A stretch of 64,000 nt of DNA from an uncultured Selenomonadales bacterium. GTDB lineage: Bacteria; Bacillota; Negativicutes; Selenomonadales; Selenomonadaceae. The position numbers and the translations under genes were made by a program. The DNA lies in assembly GCA_937877545.1 (NCBI GenBank), contig CALFJE010000100.1, positions 1 to 64,000 on the forward strand, given 5' to 3'. The notes under the pieces are model-generated. The model worked only from the letters and a program-made list of their open reading frames with translations, was not told where the DNA came from and ran no database searches. Below are positions 21,846 to 33,714 of the stretch, in pieces (the first letter of the stretch is position 1; the number at the start of each line of letters is the position of its first letter).

Positions 21846-24476
21846 TTGTTCGGATTCTTGAAGGGAATTACCAAAAGATTTTTGGGCGACAACAACGACA
21901 AGGAGATAAAGCGGCTGCAAAAGACGGTTGACAAGATAAACGCGCTGGAGGCGGGCTTGCAAGACCACACGGACGACAAGCTTGCCGGCATGACGGATAC
22001 CTTTCGCGAGCGACTTCAAGCGGGCGAGACGTTGGAAGACATACTGCCTGAAGCGTTTGCGGTATGCCGTGAGGCGTCGCGGCGCGTACTGGGTATGAGG
22101 CATTTCGACGTTCAGCTTATGGGCGGCATGTGTCTGCACGAAGGCAAAATCGCGGAGATGAAGACCGGCGAAGGTAAAACACTCGTGGCGACGTTGCCCG
22201 TCTACCTCAACGCGCTGAGCGGCAAAGGCGTCCATATGGTCACCGTCAACGATTACCTTGCCCGCCGAGACTCGGAATGGATGGGGCGGCTTTATCAGTT
22301 CCTGGGCTTGAGCGTCGGCTTGATTCTGCACGATATGGACTTCCCCGAACGCAAGCACTCCTATAACTGCGACGTGACGTTCGGCACCAATAACGAATTC
22401 GGCTTTGACTACCTGCGCGATAACATGGTCGTGCACGAGGAGCAAATGGTTCAACGCCCGCTCCATTACGCCATTGTCGACGAGGTTGACTCAATCCTAA
22501 TCGACGAGGCACGCACGCCGCTAATCATCAGCGGACCCGGCGCGAAGTCTACGGAAATGTACGCGGTCATGGCGCGGGCGGTACAAAATCTGCGCGAGGG
22601 CGAGGATTACAAGGTCGACGAAAAACAAAAGACCGTCGCGCCCAATGATGAGGTCGTCCCGAAGATTGAACGCATCTTGGGCATTCAAAACCTCTATGCG
22701 CCCGAAAATATCGAACTTAGCCACTGCTTCACAATGGCGTTGCGGGCTAAGGCTCTCATGAAACGCGACCGCGATTACGTTGTGCGCAACGACGAGATTA
22801 TAATCGTCGACGAATTCACGGGGCGGCTCATGACGGGGCGCAGATATTCCGACGGGCTTCATCAAGCCATCGAGGCTAAGGAGGGCGTCAAGATTCAGCG
22901 CGAGTCTCAAACTTTGGCGACGATAACTTTCCAGAATTATTTCCGCATGTACGATAAGCTTGCGGGCATGACGGGTACCGCCAAGACCGAGGAGGACGAA
23001 TTCCTCAAGATTTACAAGCTGCCCGTGATTGTGATACCGACGAATAAGCCTGTGCGCCGCGTCGACCACCCCGACGTTGTCTACAAGAACAAACGCGCCA
23101 AGTATCGCGCCGTCACGAACACGGTCGAGCAAGTTCACGCCAAAGGTCAGCCCGTATTAATCGGCACCACGTCGATTGAACAGTCTGAGGAGCTTAGCGG
23201 CTACCTCCGCAAGCGCGGCATACCTCACAGCGTCCTTAATGCGAAGTTTCACGAAAAGGAAGCTCAAATCGTGGCGGACGCGGGGCAACGTGACGCCGTA
23301 ACAATCGCGACGAACATGGCGGGGCGCGGCACCGATATTAAGCTCGGCGAGGGCGTCCCCGAATTGGGCGGGCTGTTCATAATCGGCACGGAGCGGCACG
23401 AATCGCGGCGAATCGATAATCAGCTGCGCGGGCGTTCGGGGCGTCAAGGAGACCCCGGCGAATCGCGGTTTTACATATCGTTGGAAGATGATTTAATGCG
23501 GCTGTTCGCGTCGGAGACAATCGGCAAAGTCATGGACAAACTCGGCATGGAGGAAGACGAGCCGATTGAACACACGCTGATAACCAAATCGATTGAGCAC
23601 GCGCAGAAAAAAGTTGAGGCGCGGAACTTCGACATTCGCAAGCACGTGCTGGAGTATGATGACGTAATGAATCAGCAGCGCGAGATAATGTACGGCGAGC
23701 GGCGAAAGATTTTGCGCGGAGAAAATTTACGGGACAATATTCGCGGCATGGTCAATCACATAATCAAGGAGGAAATGAATCAGTACGCGAACGAAAAGCT
23801 TTACCCCGAAGAGTGGCAACTTGACGAGCTGATTAAAGACGCGGAGAAAATCTTTGCGCCGCCCGGAGCTTTAAAGGTATCGGAGCTGGAAAAGCTTAGC
23901 CGCGACGAACTTAAGGAACACTTGGAAAAATTGGCGGAGGACACCTACAAACAGCGCGAACACATGTTCAGCGAGCCGATTATGCGTGATTTGGAAAAGG
24001 TCGTGATGTTGCGAATCGTCGACAACAAGTGGATGGAGCACCTCGACCATATGGACATGTTGCGCGAAGGAATCAATCTGCGGGCATACGGGCAACGCGC
24101 ACCGCTGGTTGAATACAAGATTGAGGCTTTGGCGATGTTCGAGGAAATGGAGGGCGCAATCCAAGACCAAATCGCGACGACGATGTATCACGTGGCATTT
24201 GTGCAGAACGCGCCGCCGCCCGCCGAGGAGGAAGAAGAAACTCCGCCTGAACCTTCGCCGCAAGAAATAAAAGCCGCCGAGGACGCCGTCCGCCGCGAAC
24301 AATCGAAGGTTGAAGATCGCTTGCAAACTGCGCGGGCGTCTCACGGCGACGAAGTTTCCCCCGCCGAAGCTCAGAAACGTGCCAAGACCGCCGACGGCAA
24401 AAAAATAGGGCGCAACGACCCTTGTCCGTGCGGCTCCGGCAAAAAATATAAAAACTGTTGCGGACGCAATAAGTAG
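21846..24476 (+). CDS. secA: Preprotein translocase ATPase SecA
   Basis: SecA drives protein export through SecYEG. The 876-residue protein has the N-terminal FGFLKG, the motor motifs [14 protein letters not shown] (Walker A), [13 protein letters not shown] (DEAD box) and [13 protein letters not shown], the preprotein crosslinking and scaffold domains, and the zinc-binding tail [13 protein letters not shown]. The TTG at 21846 is 8 bases after AAGGAG; the track extends to an earlier codon without a ribosome site. prfB, the usual downstream neighbour in Firmicutes, is absent; a broken methyltransferase follows instead. Confidence 0.96.
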   Translation: MFGFLKGITKRFLGDNNDKEIKRLQKTVDKINALEAGLQDHTDDKLAGMTDTFRERLQAGETLEDILPEAFAVCREASRRVLGMRHFDVQLMGGMCLHEGKIAEMKTGEGKTLVATLPVYLNALSGKGVHMVTVNDYLARRDSEWMGRLYQFLGLSVGLILHDMDFPERKHSYNCDVTFGTNNEFGFDYLRDNMVVHEEQMVQRPLHYAIVDEVDSILIDEARTPLIISGPGAKSTEMYAVMARAVQNLREGEDYKVDEKQKTVAPNDEVVPKIERILGIQNLYAPENIELSHCFTMALRAKALMKRDRDYVVRNDEIIIVDEFTGRLMTGRRYSDGLHQAIEAKEGVKIQRESQTLATITFQNYFRMYDKLAGMTGTAKTEEDEFLKIYKLPVIVIPTNKPVRRVDHPDVVYKNKRAKYRAVTNTVEQVHAKGQPVLIGTTSIEQSEELSGYLRKRGIPHSVLNAKFHEKEAQIVADAGQRDAVTIATNMAGRGTDIKLGEGVPELGGLFIIGTERHESRRIDNQLRGRSGRQGDPGESRFYISLEDDLMRLFASETIGKVMDKLGMEEDEPIEHTLITKSIEHAQKKVEARNFDIRKHVLEYDDVMNQQREIMYGERRKILRGENLRDNIRGMVNHIIKEEMNQYANEKLYPEEWQLDELIKDAEKIFAPPGALKVSELEKLSRDELKEHLEKLAEDTYKQREHMFSEPIMRDLEKVVMLRIVDNKWMEHLDHMDMLREGINLRAYGQRAPLVEYKIEALAMFEEMEGAIQDQIATTMYHVAFVQNAPPPAEEEEETPPEPSPQEIKAAEDAVRREQSKVEDRLQTARASHGDEVSPAEAQKRAKTADGKKIGRNDPCPCGSGKKYKNCCGRNK

Positions 24477-24486
24477 GATGTTTTTA

Positions 24487-24860
24487 ATGTGGCAGGAAAT
24501 CAAAAATTTTCAACCCAAGCTGATTTTGGACTGCGGCGGCAACATCGGTTGTGCGGCGTCTACTTCGCGAACAAATATCCGACCGCGCAGATTTACTCTG
24601 TCGAGCCCGAACATTATAACTTCAAGCTCCTAATGTTCAACACGGCTTTTTATGACCACATTCACCCGCTTAAGTCCGCGCTTTGGGACAAGGAAACGTT
24701 TATCCGCATCAACGAACAAAAAGAGTTCAACCCGCTGGGTTTCATGACGTTCGAGACAACCGCTGACGACCCCGACGCATTCAAGACGACGACCGTTGGC
24801 AAGCTCCTTTCTGATTCGGGTTTCGACGAACGACTGCATGAAACGCGGTTGCTCACATGA
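24487..24860 (+). pseudogene. FkbM-family methyltransferase, frameshifted and truncated
   Basis: From the ATG at 24487 the frame reads LILDCGGNIGCAA, a SAM-binding motif of FkbM methyltransferases. The expected continuation VYFANKYPTAQIYSVEPE is in another frame, so about one base is missing near 24556-24560. The remainder ends at about 110 codons, well short of the usual 200 or more. FkbM proteins O-methylate sugars in polysaccharide synthesis. A copy of CCGCGCAGATT lies inside it. Confidence 0.75.
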
Positions 24861-24964
24861 ATTTTTTAAGGCAGTTGCAAAATATAATTGGTTCTTCGCG
24901 TTCCGAGGCGAAAATCTGATTTTCATACGCGAAAGCCTTATGACGTAAGGGAGGGGGATTTACG

Positions 24965-25267
24965 ATGTTTGACATTGCCAAGCGCAACGAACAGGGGCTT
25001 TTGGTCTACGACCACGAGGCGGTTCGCAATTTCTGCACAGAAAAAGAAAACGCCCTCGATGATGAGTTCATGGAAAAATTTCGTGCGCTTTTCGACCGTC
25101 GCGACAGAGGCGAAATTTCTCAGGAAGAATGCAATCGTTTGTATGAGGAATTGGATAACGAATGGTTGGAAGCCGCCGAGCGACTCTATGACGAAGAATT
25201 TGGCACTCAACCCGAAAAAACTTCCGAAGAAAAATTTTTTGCGCCGCCCGCTTTGGCGACAGCTTAA
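24965..25267 (+). CDS. Small acidic protein, possible antitoxin
   Basis: A 100-residue, very acidic protein with GGGAGGGGG ahead of its ATG. Two predicted helices rich in Glu, Asp and Arg (about residues 25-75) could form a coiled coil. I do not recognise the family. It lies 12 bases upstream of a RelE/HigB-like toxin gene, in the same direction, so a partner role as antitoxin is a reasonable guess. It has no helix-turn-helix motif, unlike the usual HigA partner. Confidence 0.55.
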   Translation: MFDIAKRNEQGLLVYDHEAVRNFCTEKENALDDEFMEKFRALFDRRDRGEISQEECNRLYEELDNEWLEAAERLYDEEFGTQPEKTSEEKFFAPPALATA

Positions 25268-25279
25268 GAGGAAAAAATT

Positions 25280-25633
25280 TTGTACAGTATTACTTTTTAC
25301 GAGGACAAAAAAGGTTGCTCGCCCGTTCGCGATTATACAAATCAACTTGCTGTCAGGAATGACAAAAACAGTCAAATTAAATTTCGACAGATAAAAAGAT
25401 GTGTAAAATTCCTTACAGAACACGGCACATGGATTGGCGAGCCTGTCGTTAAGCACGTCAAAGGCGAAATTTGGGAATTGCGCCCCCTGCGTGACAGGAT
25501 TTTATTTGCGGCGTGGGTCGGTGATTCATTCGTACTGTTGCATACCTTCCTTAAGGAGACGCAGAAGACGCCGCCCGAAGAAATAGAAAAAGCCGAACGC
25601 GAGCTTGCAGACTTCAAGGAGCGTTTCGGCTGA
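25280..25633 (+). CDS. RelE/HigB-like toxin (Gp49-like family)
   Basis: A 117-residue protein of the phage Gp49-like branch of the RelE/ParE toxin superfamily, seen in the start SITFYEDKKGCSPVRDY, the core VKHVKGEIWELRPLRDRILFAAW and the end HTFLKETQKTPPEEIEKAERELADF. Such toxins usually cut mRNA on the ribosome. The start is TTG at 25280 with AAGAGG upstream. The usual HTH antitoxin downstream is missing: the next gene is convergent and ends 3 bases away. The upstream acidic protein may be the partner. Confidence 0.8.
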   Translation: MYSITFYEDKKGCSPVRDYTNQLAVRNDKNSQIKFRQIKRCVKFLTEHGTWIGEPVVKHVKGEIWELRPLRDRILFAAWVGDSFVLLHTFLKETQKTPPEEIEKAERELADFKERFG

Positions 25634-25636
25634 AGT

Positions 25637-26242
25637 TCAAAGTTTGATGCCCAAATCCCACGAGGCGGGCCAATAAGTTTCGGCGATGTCGAGGATTGGC
25701 GGAACCAGTTCCTCGACGTTTTTTATTTTACGGAGCCGCCATTCGTCGCCGCGCCTGTCGAATTCCAAAACGAAATTCAGCGTATCAATCATGCGCCCGT
25801 AGCTTGAGCCGTCGCCGACCATTTTGACCGCAAGCGTCGCGGTATCGCCCGAAATATTTTCTTCGCCGAAATCTGCGCGGACGGCTTTAAGCAGTCTGTC
25901 GAGTTCGGCGGCAAGAAATTTAATCGGCGTCTTGGCAAAAGTGTCGGCGTCGCGAAAACTTCCGTCGAAATAGGCGGCAATGACTTTACTAATCAAGCCG
26001 AGGTGCACGCCGCGAAATTTGTCGTTGTAAATGCGCAGAATCCGCGAGCCGAACTTGAAAAACAAATCGTGCGGATAGAGCTTGTGGAATTTGGCGCAGT
26101 TATCGGCGAGGAAATCGGTTGCCTCGTCGTAGCCGACATTCATCAGCGTTTTCAAGTCGACGCGGGCGGCAAAGGTCTCGGCGTCGCGGCTACTTATCGC
26201 CGTCAAAATGCGTTTCAATTCGTCGTGCGGTGTATCAATCAT
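25637..26242 (-). CDS. DUF2939-like hypothetical protein, no signal peptide
   Basis: A 201-residue protein whose organisation matches the lipoprotein at 54047-54691. Both start with an AxxxRDxxxxxxRVDL-like segment followed by a Y/FL helix, and both end with WRxxxIxNxEELxPxxxDxAExxW. I therefore call them paralogues, with DUF2939 as the nearest family I can suggest. This copy lacks a signal peptide and lipobox. Its ATG is preceded by four GGAATGA heptamers that supply GAGGA ribosome sites. Function unknown. Confidence 0.55.
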   Translation of the reverse strand: MIDTPHDELKRILTAISSRDAETFAARVDLKTLMNVGYDEATDFLADNCAKFHKLYPHDLFFKFGSRILRIYNDKFRGVHLGLISKVIAAYFDGSFRDADTFAKTPIKFLAAELDRLLKAVRADFGEENISGDTATLAVKMVGDGSSYGRMIDTLNFVLEFDRRGDEWRLRKIKNVEELVPPILDIAETYWPASWDLGIKL

Positions 26243-26272
26243 TCCTCATTCCTCATTCCTCATTCCTAAATC
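26243..26272. repeat. Heptamer tandem repeat at a gene start
   Basis: ATTCCTC repeated, then ATTCCTAA and ATCCTAA. On the minus strand this is GGAATGA repeated directly upstream of the ATG at 26242. Each unit supplies both a GAGGA ribosome site and an ATG in a shifting frame. Confidence 0.6.
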
Positions 26273-26327
26273 CTAATTGACTTTGTGGCGGCGGCATTTT
26301 AAAATCGGCTTGATTGGGGGCGATTTT

Positions 26328-26726
26328 ATGAACGATAACGACGACGCGAAAACGTCCGCGCAGAGTGACTACCGCGAGGGCGACGCAAGATTTGATGTAA
26401 CTTCGCTCGACGAGGTCAAGGACGAAAACGGCAACGGGATTTTTCACATGACGACGCGGTACAAATGGATACTTGCGCTGTCGATACTGATTTTGTTCGC
26501 GGCGAGCGTGCTGATTTATTCGGCGTACATGAACGCGTTGGTCGTCGAAGTGTGGCAAATCGCGATTTGGAGCGTGTGTTGGTTGCTTGGCGTCTACGCC
26601 GTCGTAAAAAAATCGTTGGCGGCGTTGATTCTGAACTTAATCTTATTTTTCGGCGTATCGCTGATACCCGCGTGGCAATCGGCGCACGAAAACTTTCAAT
26701 CGGTGTTCAAACTGTTTTTCGACTGA
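26328..26726 (+). CDS. Small membrane protein, unknown function
   Basis: A 132-residue protein with an acidic N-terminal tail of about 45 residues and then three hydrophobic segments (about 48-68, 76-95 and 99-118). I chose the ATG at 26328, behind TTGGGGG, because the upstream in-frame extension overlaps a repeat. No family recognised. It is followed by a strong terminator, so it is probably a single-gene unit. Confidence 0.55.
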   Translation: MNDNDDAKTSAQSDYREGDARFDVTSLDEVKDENGNGIFHMTTRYKWILALSILILFAASVLIYSAYMNALVVEVWQIAIWSVCWLLGVYAVVKKSLAALILNLILFFGVSLIPAWQSAHENFQSVFKLFFD

Positions 26727-26737
26727 CAAAAAAATTT

Positions 26738-26766
26738 CCCTCCCGAATTTTGGGGAGGGTTTTTTT
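26738..26766. terminator. Bidirectional terminator
   Basis: CCCTCCC (26738-26744) pairs with GGGAGGG (26753-26759), followed by seven T and preceded by an A run, so it can serve both the rightward membrane-protein gene and the leftward fab unit. Confidence 0.85.
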
Positions 26767-26823
26767 ATGAGCTTTTGGGAAAAGTTATCGGTTGGTTTGA
26801 ACGGTGCCGCCGAACGTCTTCGA

Positions 26824-27771
26824 TCATGAATAAGCCTCCTCCGCCTCCGCGACCAGTCGGCGGATTATTTCCCTGACCGGCAAAATTTCCTTGATTCGCG
26901 GCATGTATTCGCCCGTGAAGACCAAGCCCGTTTCCAAATCGCCCTGCTGCGCCCGTATCAACGCCCGAACTATGCAGAAATTGTGCTTGCAAGCCTTAAG
27001 ACACGAGTCACAAGTCTTCGGCGGCACGCGACCTGCCATTACGCGCTTTGAGAACGGCGTCCGCACTGCGCGTCCCGGCAAGCCGACCGGGCTTTCAATC
27101 ACGACGACATCTTCGGGTTGCGACTTCAAATAATATTCCTTCAAGCTCGGTGCGCCGTTCGCCTCCAAACTTGCCGCGAAACGTGAGCCCATTTGTACGC
27201 CGTTCGCGCCCATTTTCAACACGTCGGCTATATCCTTGCCCGTTAGCACGCCGCCCGCCGCTATCACGGGGATTTGGACTGCCGCACGTATCGGCTCAAT
27301 CAGCTCGCGGACTGATATGTCTGTGCCGAGGGGTCCGCCCGCCTCTTTGCCCTCCACGACTACCGCCGCCGCGCCAAGCTTTTGCGAAATTTTTGCCAGC
27401 TTGACGGAGGAAACTATCGGGACTATCGGCGTGCCGGATTCTCTGCCCAGCCCGAAAATATCGCGTGAAAACCCCGCACCCGCAACTATCAGGTCAATGC
27501 CCGCGTCCATTGCCGTGCGAACTATGCCGAAGAAATCACTCGCCGCGACCATTATGTTTATTCCGATTATGCCGTCGGTCAGCGAACGCGCCATTTCTAT
27601 TTCGTAGCGTAATTCTTCATGAGCCATGCCCGACGCCGCGATTAGTCCGATGCCGCCCTCTTTGGCTACCGCCGCCGCCAGCCGCCCCGTCGACAAACGT
27701 ATCGCCATGCCGCCCTGCACGATTGGGATTTTCGCTGTCTTATTGCCTATTTTAAGTTCCGGTAGTCTCAC
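26824..27771 (-). CDS. FabK/nitronate monooxygenase-type flavin oxidoreductase
   Basis: A 315-residue TIM-barrel FMN enzyme (VQGGMAIRLS, VVEGKEAGGPLGTD, PVIAAGGVLTGKDIADVLKMGANGVQMGSRF). Its placement 3' of fabG and acpP suggests it is the enoyl-ACP reductase step of fatty acid synthesis (FabK-like); nitronate monooxygenase is the alternative from family naming. A C-terminal cysteine group CDSCLKACKHNFC is unusual for FabK and might bind metal or a cluster. Start GTG at 27771 with GGAGG. It is the last gene of the leftward unit. Confidence 0.75.
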   Translation of the reverse strand: MRLPELKIGNKTAKIPIVQGGMAIRLSTGRLAAAVAKEGGIGLIAASGMAHEELRYEIEMARSLTDGIIGINIMVAASDFFGIVRTAMDAGIDLIVAGAGFSRDIFGLGRESGTPIVPIVSSVKLAKISQKLGAAAVVVEGKEAGGPLGTDISVRELIEPIRAAVQIPVIAAGGVLTGKDIADVLKMGANGVQMGSRFAASLEANGAPSLKEYYLKSQPEDVVVIESPVGLPGRAVRTPFSKRVMAGRVPPKTCDSCLKACKHNFCIVRALIRAQQGDLETGLVFTGEYMPRIKEILPVREIIRRLVAEAEEAYS

Positions 27772-27785
27772 GGATAATCCTCCAG

Positions 27786-27850
27786 GGGAATAGAACTGGG
27801 GAGCAAGGAGTAGCCTCTTTTCTACTAATCCCTACTCCCCAATGACTAAT
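27786..27850. repeat. Intergenic hairpin repeat
   Basis: GGGGAGCAAGGAGTAG pairs imperfectly with CTACTAATCCCTACTCCCC. The GGAGTAG/ATTAG words are shared with the element at 776-836. It lies between acpP and the fabK-like gene. Confidence 0.5.
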
Positions 27851-27856
27851 TCTTAA

Positions 27857-28093
27857 TCAAGCGTTGGTTTCTCCGTCTATGTACTTAACGACATCTTCCA
27901 CGGTCTTGATTTTCTCTGCTTTCTCGTCGGGGATTTCGATATTGAATTCTTCCTCGAACGCCATAATCAATTCGACAATGTCCAGAGAGTCCGCACCCAA
28001 GTCGTCGACGAACGTTGAGCTCATCTGAATTTCTTCCTCTTCGACGCCAAGCTGTTCCTTAACGATTTTCTTTACCCTATCAAATGTTGACAC
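27857..28093 (-). CDS. acpP: Acyl carrier protein
   Basis: ACP carries growing acyl chains on a phosphopantetheine arm. The 78-residue acidic protein has the attachment site [15 protein letters not shown] with the modified serine. The start is GTG at 28093, preceded by AAAGGA. It sits between fabG and the fabK-like gene, as in many Firmicute fatty acid clusters. Confidence 0.96.
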   Translation of the reverse strand: MSTFDRVKKIVKEQLGVEEEEIQMSSTFVDDLGADSLDIVELIMAFEEEFNIEIPDEKAEKIKTVEDVVKYIDGETNA

Positions 28094-28155
28094 TTAACAA
28101 TCATCCTTTCGTTATATTCGGCAAAAAGTTTGTGCCGCTTGCAATGAATTCCCGT

Positions 28156-28905
28156 TCACATGACGAGTCCGCCGTCGACCGAAAGCACTTGCCCCGTGAT
28201 ATACGCCGCCTCGTCAGATACCAGGAATGCCACCGCGTTTGCAACGTCTTCGGGCGTGCCCGCTCTGCCGACGGGTATCTCCGACAACATTGCCGCCTTG
28301 ACCTTTTCGGAAAGCGCGGCTGTCATGTCGGTATCAATCATTCCCGGCGCGACCGCGTTGACCGTCACGCCCCGCGACGCCAATTCCCGTGCCGCCGACT
28401 TCGTAAAGCCGATTATGCCCGCCTTTGCCGCCGCGTAGTTCGTTTGGCTTATGTTGCCCTTTAGCCCGACAACGCTTGCCATGTTCACAATTCGCCCGCC
28501 GCGTTGCCGCATCATGAGCTTTGTAACCGCCTTCGTGCAGTTGAACACGCCCTTAAGATTCGTGGCGATAACCTTGTCGAAGTCGTCCTCGCTCATTTTG
28601 AGCAAGAGATTGTCGCGGGTAATGCCGGCGTTGTTGATTAAAATGTCCAGGCGTCCCCATTCGTCGACGACCTGTTTAACCAGCTCCGTCACGACAGCAA
28701 GGCTTGACACGTCGCCTTGAACGAGCATTGCCGCGCCGCCTTGAGCCTCAATCGCGCTTTTGACTTCCTCGGCTTTTGCAACGTTGCTTGAGAAATTCAG
28801 CGCGACCTTTGCGCCGTCCGCCGCCAAGCGAAGTGCTATTGCCCGCCCTATGCCGCGTGAGCCGCCCGTCACCAACGCCACTTTGCCCGATAAGTTTAAA
28901 CTCAT
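28156..28905 (-). CDS. fabG: 3-oxoacyl-ACP reductase
   Basis: FabG reduces 3-oxoacyl-ACP with NADPH in fatty acid elongation. The 249-residue short-chain dehydrogenase has TGGSRGIGRAIALRL (cofactor), NNAGITRDNLLLKM, the catalytic Ser, Tyr and Lys in SVVGLKGNISQTNYAAAKAG, and the C-terminal VDGGLVM. The ATG at 28905 gives the standard family start, with AAAGG upstream. It is the first gene of the leftward fab unit. Confidence 0.96.
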   Translation of the reverse strand: MSLNLSGKVALVTGGSRGIGRAIALRLAADGAKVALNFSSNVAKAEEVKSAIEAQGGAAMLVQGDVSSLAVVTELVKQVVDEWGRLDILINNAGITRDNLLLKMSEDDFDKVIATNLKGVFNCTKAVTKLMMRQRGGRIVNMASVVGLKGNISQTNYAAAKAGIIGFTKSAARELASRGVTVNAVAPGMIDTDMTAALSEKVKAAMLSEIPVGRAGTPEDVANAVAFLVSDEAAYITGQVLSVDGGLVM

Positions 28906-28931
28906 TACAACCTTTCGCCTCCCGTTTGCAG

Positions 28932-28960
28932 AATATAGCACAAAGATTTTAGCTTGTCTA
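28932..28960 (-). promoter_or_regulatory. fabG promoter
   Basis: On the minus strand TAGACA (28960-28955), a 17-base spacer and TATATT (28937-28932) precede fabG by about 27 bases. No FapR-like operator was recognised. Confidence 0.65.
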
Positions 28961-28966
28961 CAATTT

Positions 28967-31810
<2,844 letters not shown>

Positions 31811-31869
31811 TTATCTGCCTCTCCTTCAAAAAATTTGGCGTCAAGACTCTTTCCGAATCTCGACGCCCA

Positions 31870-31898
31870 TTATAGCAGGTATCGGCTTTTTGTGCGAA
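31870..31898 (-). promoter_or_regulatory. Possible promoter of the hybrid kinase gene
   Basis: TATAAT on the minus strand (31875-31870) with TTCGCA 17 bases upstream (31898-31893), about 60 bases before the start codon. The -35 matches only three of six consensus bases. Confidence 0.45.
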
Positions 31899-31949
31899 CG
31901 TTTTTTCACATTGAACAGATTCGCTGCCGTATCAATGCCTCAAAGAAAT

Positions 31950-32100
31950 ACTTTGGTGAAGTACTCACGACCTAAGAGGTCGGAGCTTCCAAAATCAACG
32001 TGGTTGCGCTTATGCGTCTTATTTCCTCTCATACAGGCTTTAGTTTCCGCAATTCATCCCGCCACCTTCAAAGATGGGAGAATTCTTGCGCAAAGAGATT
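31950..32100. mobile_element. Hairpin-rich element resembling an IS200/IS605 end
   Basis: The 311-base gap between the hybrid kinase and rubrerythrin genes (31811-32121) holds no credible gene but two hairpins. The first, 31958-31989, pairs GAAG, CTC and CGACCT with AGGTCG, GAG and CTTC. The second, about 32061-32077, pairs CCACCTT with AAGATGG, perfect with wobble on the minus strand. Both recall the right ends and guide-RNA scaffolds of IS200/IS605 and TnpB elements. No transposase remains. The match is from memory of the family, not a search. Confidence 0.4.
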
Positions 32101-32121
32101 AAAAATTTATTTGTAAGCGAT

Positions 32122-33285
32122 TCAGTAATTTTCGGCGGTAATCTCGAAGAAAGCGAGCGGGTGCTTGCAAACGGGGCAAAGGTCGGGGGCTTGCGTGCCG
32201 ACGACGATGTGTCCGCAATTTCTGCACTCCCAAACTTGAACGCCCGCCTTTTTGAATACCTCTTGCATTTCGACGTTCTTCAAGAGCTTGCGATAACGCT
32301 CCTCGTGGTGCTTTTCAATCTTGGCGACGCCGCGGAATTGCTCCGCAAGTTCGGGGAAGCCCTCCTCGTCAGCCTCACGCGCCATCCGCGCATACATATC
32401 CGTCCACTCGAAGTTTTCGCCGTCAGCCGCGTGCAGAAGATTCTCCTCGACAGTGCCCAATTCGCCCAGAGCCTTGAACCAAAGCTTGGCGTGTTCCTTT
32501 TCGTTATCGGCGGTCTTGAGGAAAAGCGCAGCGATTTGCTCATAGCCGTTCTTTTTGGCGACGGACGCATAGTAGGTATATTTATTGCGCGCCTGCGATT
32601 CGCCCGCGAACGCCTCCCAAAGATTTTTCTCGGTCTTGGTGCCGGCGTAGGGATTTTTGGACGCGGGAGCCTCGACGACCTTTTCAAAATCGGTGGAGGG
32701 GTGCTTACACAGCGGACAAACGGCGGGAGGCTCGTCGCCCTCGTGCACGTAGCCGCAAATCCTGCAAATCCATTTGGTCTTGCCCGAAGCTTTGACGGCG
32801 GGTTTGGGCTTGATGTTCGCCTGATAGAAATTGTACGTCGCGGAGGGAACGTCGGAGAGCTTTTCCATGTCGACGACCTCGGCGATAAAAATGCTGTGCG
32901 TGTCAAGCTCCACCTGCTGAATGACGTTCGCGCTTATGTAGGAATTCGTGCCTTCGGTTACGGCAAGCGTGCCGTTGGCGGTGCGCTTTACCTTGTCGAA
33001 GTCGGCGAACTTGTTGACGTTCTTGCCGCTTTGGAAGCCGAAATGCTTAAACAGGTCAAAGGTTGCCGCCTCACTGATTATCGACACGGTGAATTTCTTC
33101 GTCTTGGCGATGATGTCGTGCGTGAAGTTGGATTTATTCACGGCGATAGAAATCCTGTCCTTAGTAATGGGCGCGGCGGTTACCTGCGTCACGGTGTTGA
33201 TAATGCAGGCGTTATCCTTAGTGCCGTCGTTCGCGCTCAACACGAACAGCCCGTATTGGACGTTAAACAAAACTTTGCTGTCCAT
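32122..33285 (-). CDS. Flavin reductase-rubredoxin-rubrerythrin fusion
   Basis: A 387-residue fusion for peroxide or oxygen detoxification. Residues 1-150 form an FMN-binding flavin reductase domain as in high-molecular-weight rubredoxin. A rubredoxin follows (CRICGY...CPLCKH). Then comes a rubrerythrin four-helix bundle with iron ligands in [18 protein letters not shown] and EKHHEERY. A second rubredoxin, CRNCGH...CPVCKHP, ends the protein. Electrons could pass from NAD(P)H through flavin and rubredoxin to the di-iron site within one chain. I chose the ATG at 33285 behind AGGTGA. The rightward frame over it is a shadow. Confidence 0.88.
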   Translation of the reverse strand: MDSKVLFNVQYGLFVLSANDGTKDNACIINTVTQVTAAPITKDRISIAVNKSNFTHDIIAKTKKFTVSIISEAATFDLFKHFGFQSGKNVNKFADFDKVKRTANGTLAVTEGTNSYISANVIQQVELDTHSIFIAEVVDMEKLSDVPSATYNFYQANIKPKPAVKASGKTKWICRICGYVHEGDEPPAVCPLCKHPSTDFEKVVEAPASKNPYAGTKTEKNLWEAFAGESQARNKYTYYASVAKKNGYEQIAALFLKTADNEKEHAKLWFKALGELGTVEENLLHAADGENFEWTDMYARMAREADEEGFPELAEQFRGVAKIEKHHEERYRKLLKNVEMQEVFKKAGVQVWECRNCGHIVVGTQAPDLCPVCKHPLAFFEITAENY

Positions 33286-33397
33286 TAAAGTCACCTCTCC
33301 TAAAATTTTCTACATGGTATCAAAAAAAATCCTCCGTCGCAAGTTCATAAGGCAGAGGTTTATTTTTTTCGTTTCGTAAGCCGTTGCAGATGAATTT

Positions 33398-33622
33398 TTA
33401 TTTGCCCATTGCTTGAAGGCACATATCACGAAAATGTTTCGCAAATCCACTATTCGGATTGAGCTCAATAGACTTATTGTAATCTTGAACAGCCCGCTCG
33501 TATTGCTGTAAATCGGAATAGAGACCACCTCGATTGTAGTAATATTTTGCATCATTCGGATTTTCTTTAATCTGTCGCGTGTACTCGTCAATTTTTTGTT
33601 TCAAATCTTCTTTACCATCCAT
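33398..33622 (-). CDS. Small TPR protein
   Basis: A 74-residue protein with two TPR units (YYYNRGGLYSDLQQYERAVQDYNKSIELNPNS). The ATG at 33622 lies 9 bases after GGGA; an alternative ATG at 33631 abuts it. Similar in style to the TPR protein at 17754, but too short to define a role. It may be a fragment of a longer TPR protein. Confidence 0.55.
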   Translation of the reverse strand: MDGKEDLKQKIDEYTRQIKENPNDAKYYYNRGGLYSDLQQYERAVQDYNKSIELNPNSGFAKHFRDMCLQAMGK

Positions 33623-33677
33623 AAGAATCATTCCCAAAATTTTTGCCGAAATTATATCAAAGCGGCTTAAACCAAAT

Positions 33678-33707
33678 AATATCCCCGGCAAGGTCGCAGG
33701 GGATATT
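33678..33707 (-). terminator. Possible terminator after glnQ
   Basis: AATATCCCC and GGGGATATT form a 9-bp stem with a 12-base loop just after the glnQ stop. The following T content on the minus strand is modest (ATTTGGTTT). Confidence 0.45.
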
Positions 33708-33714
33708 GTTTAGT

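Noticed and set aside
26767..26829. 20-codon frame after the terminator at 26738 (starts MSFWEKLS)
   Set aside because: No ribosome site, and it begins in the terminator T tract and overlaps the end of the fabK-like gene. At most a fragment of a lost gene.
32074..33288. 404-codon open frame on the plus strand over the rubrerythrin fusion
   Set aside because: Antisense shadow of a gene with several intact metal-binding motifs.
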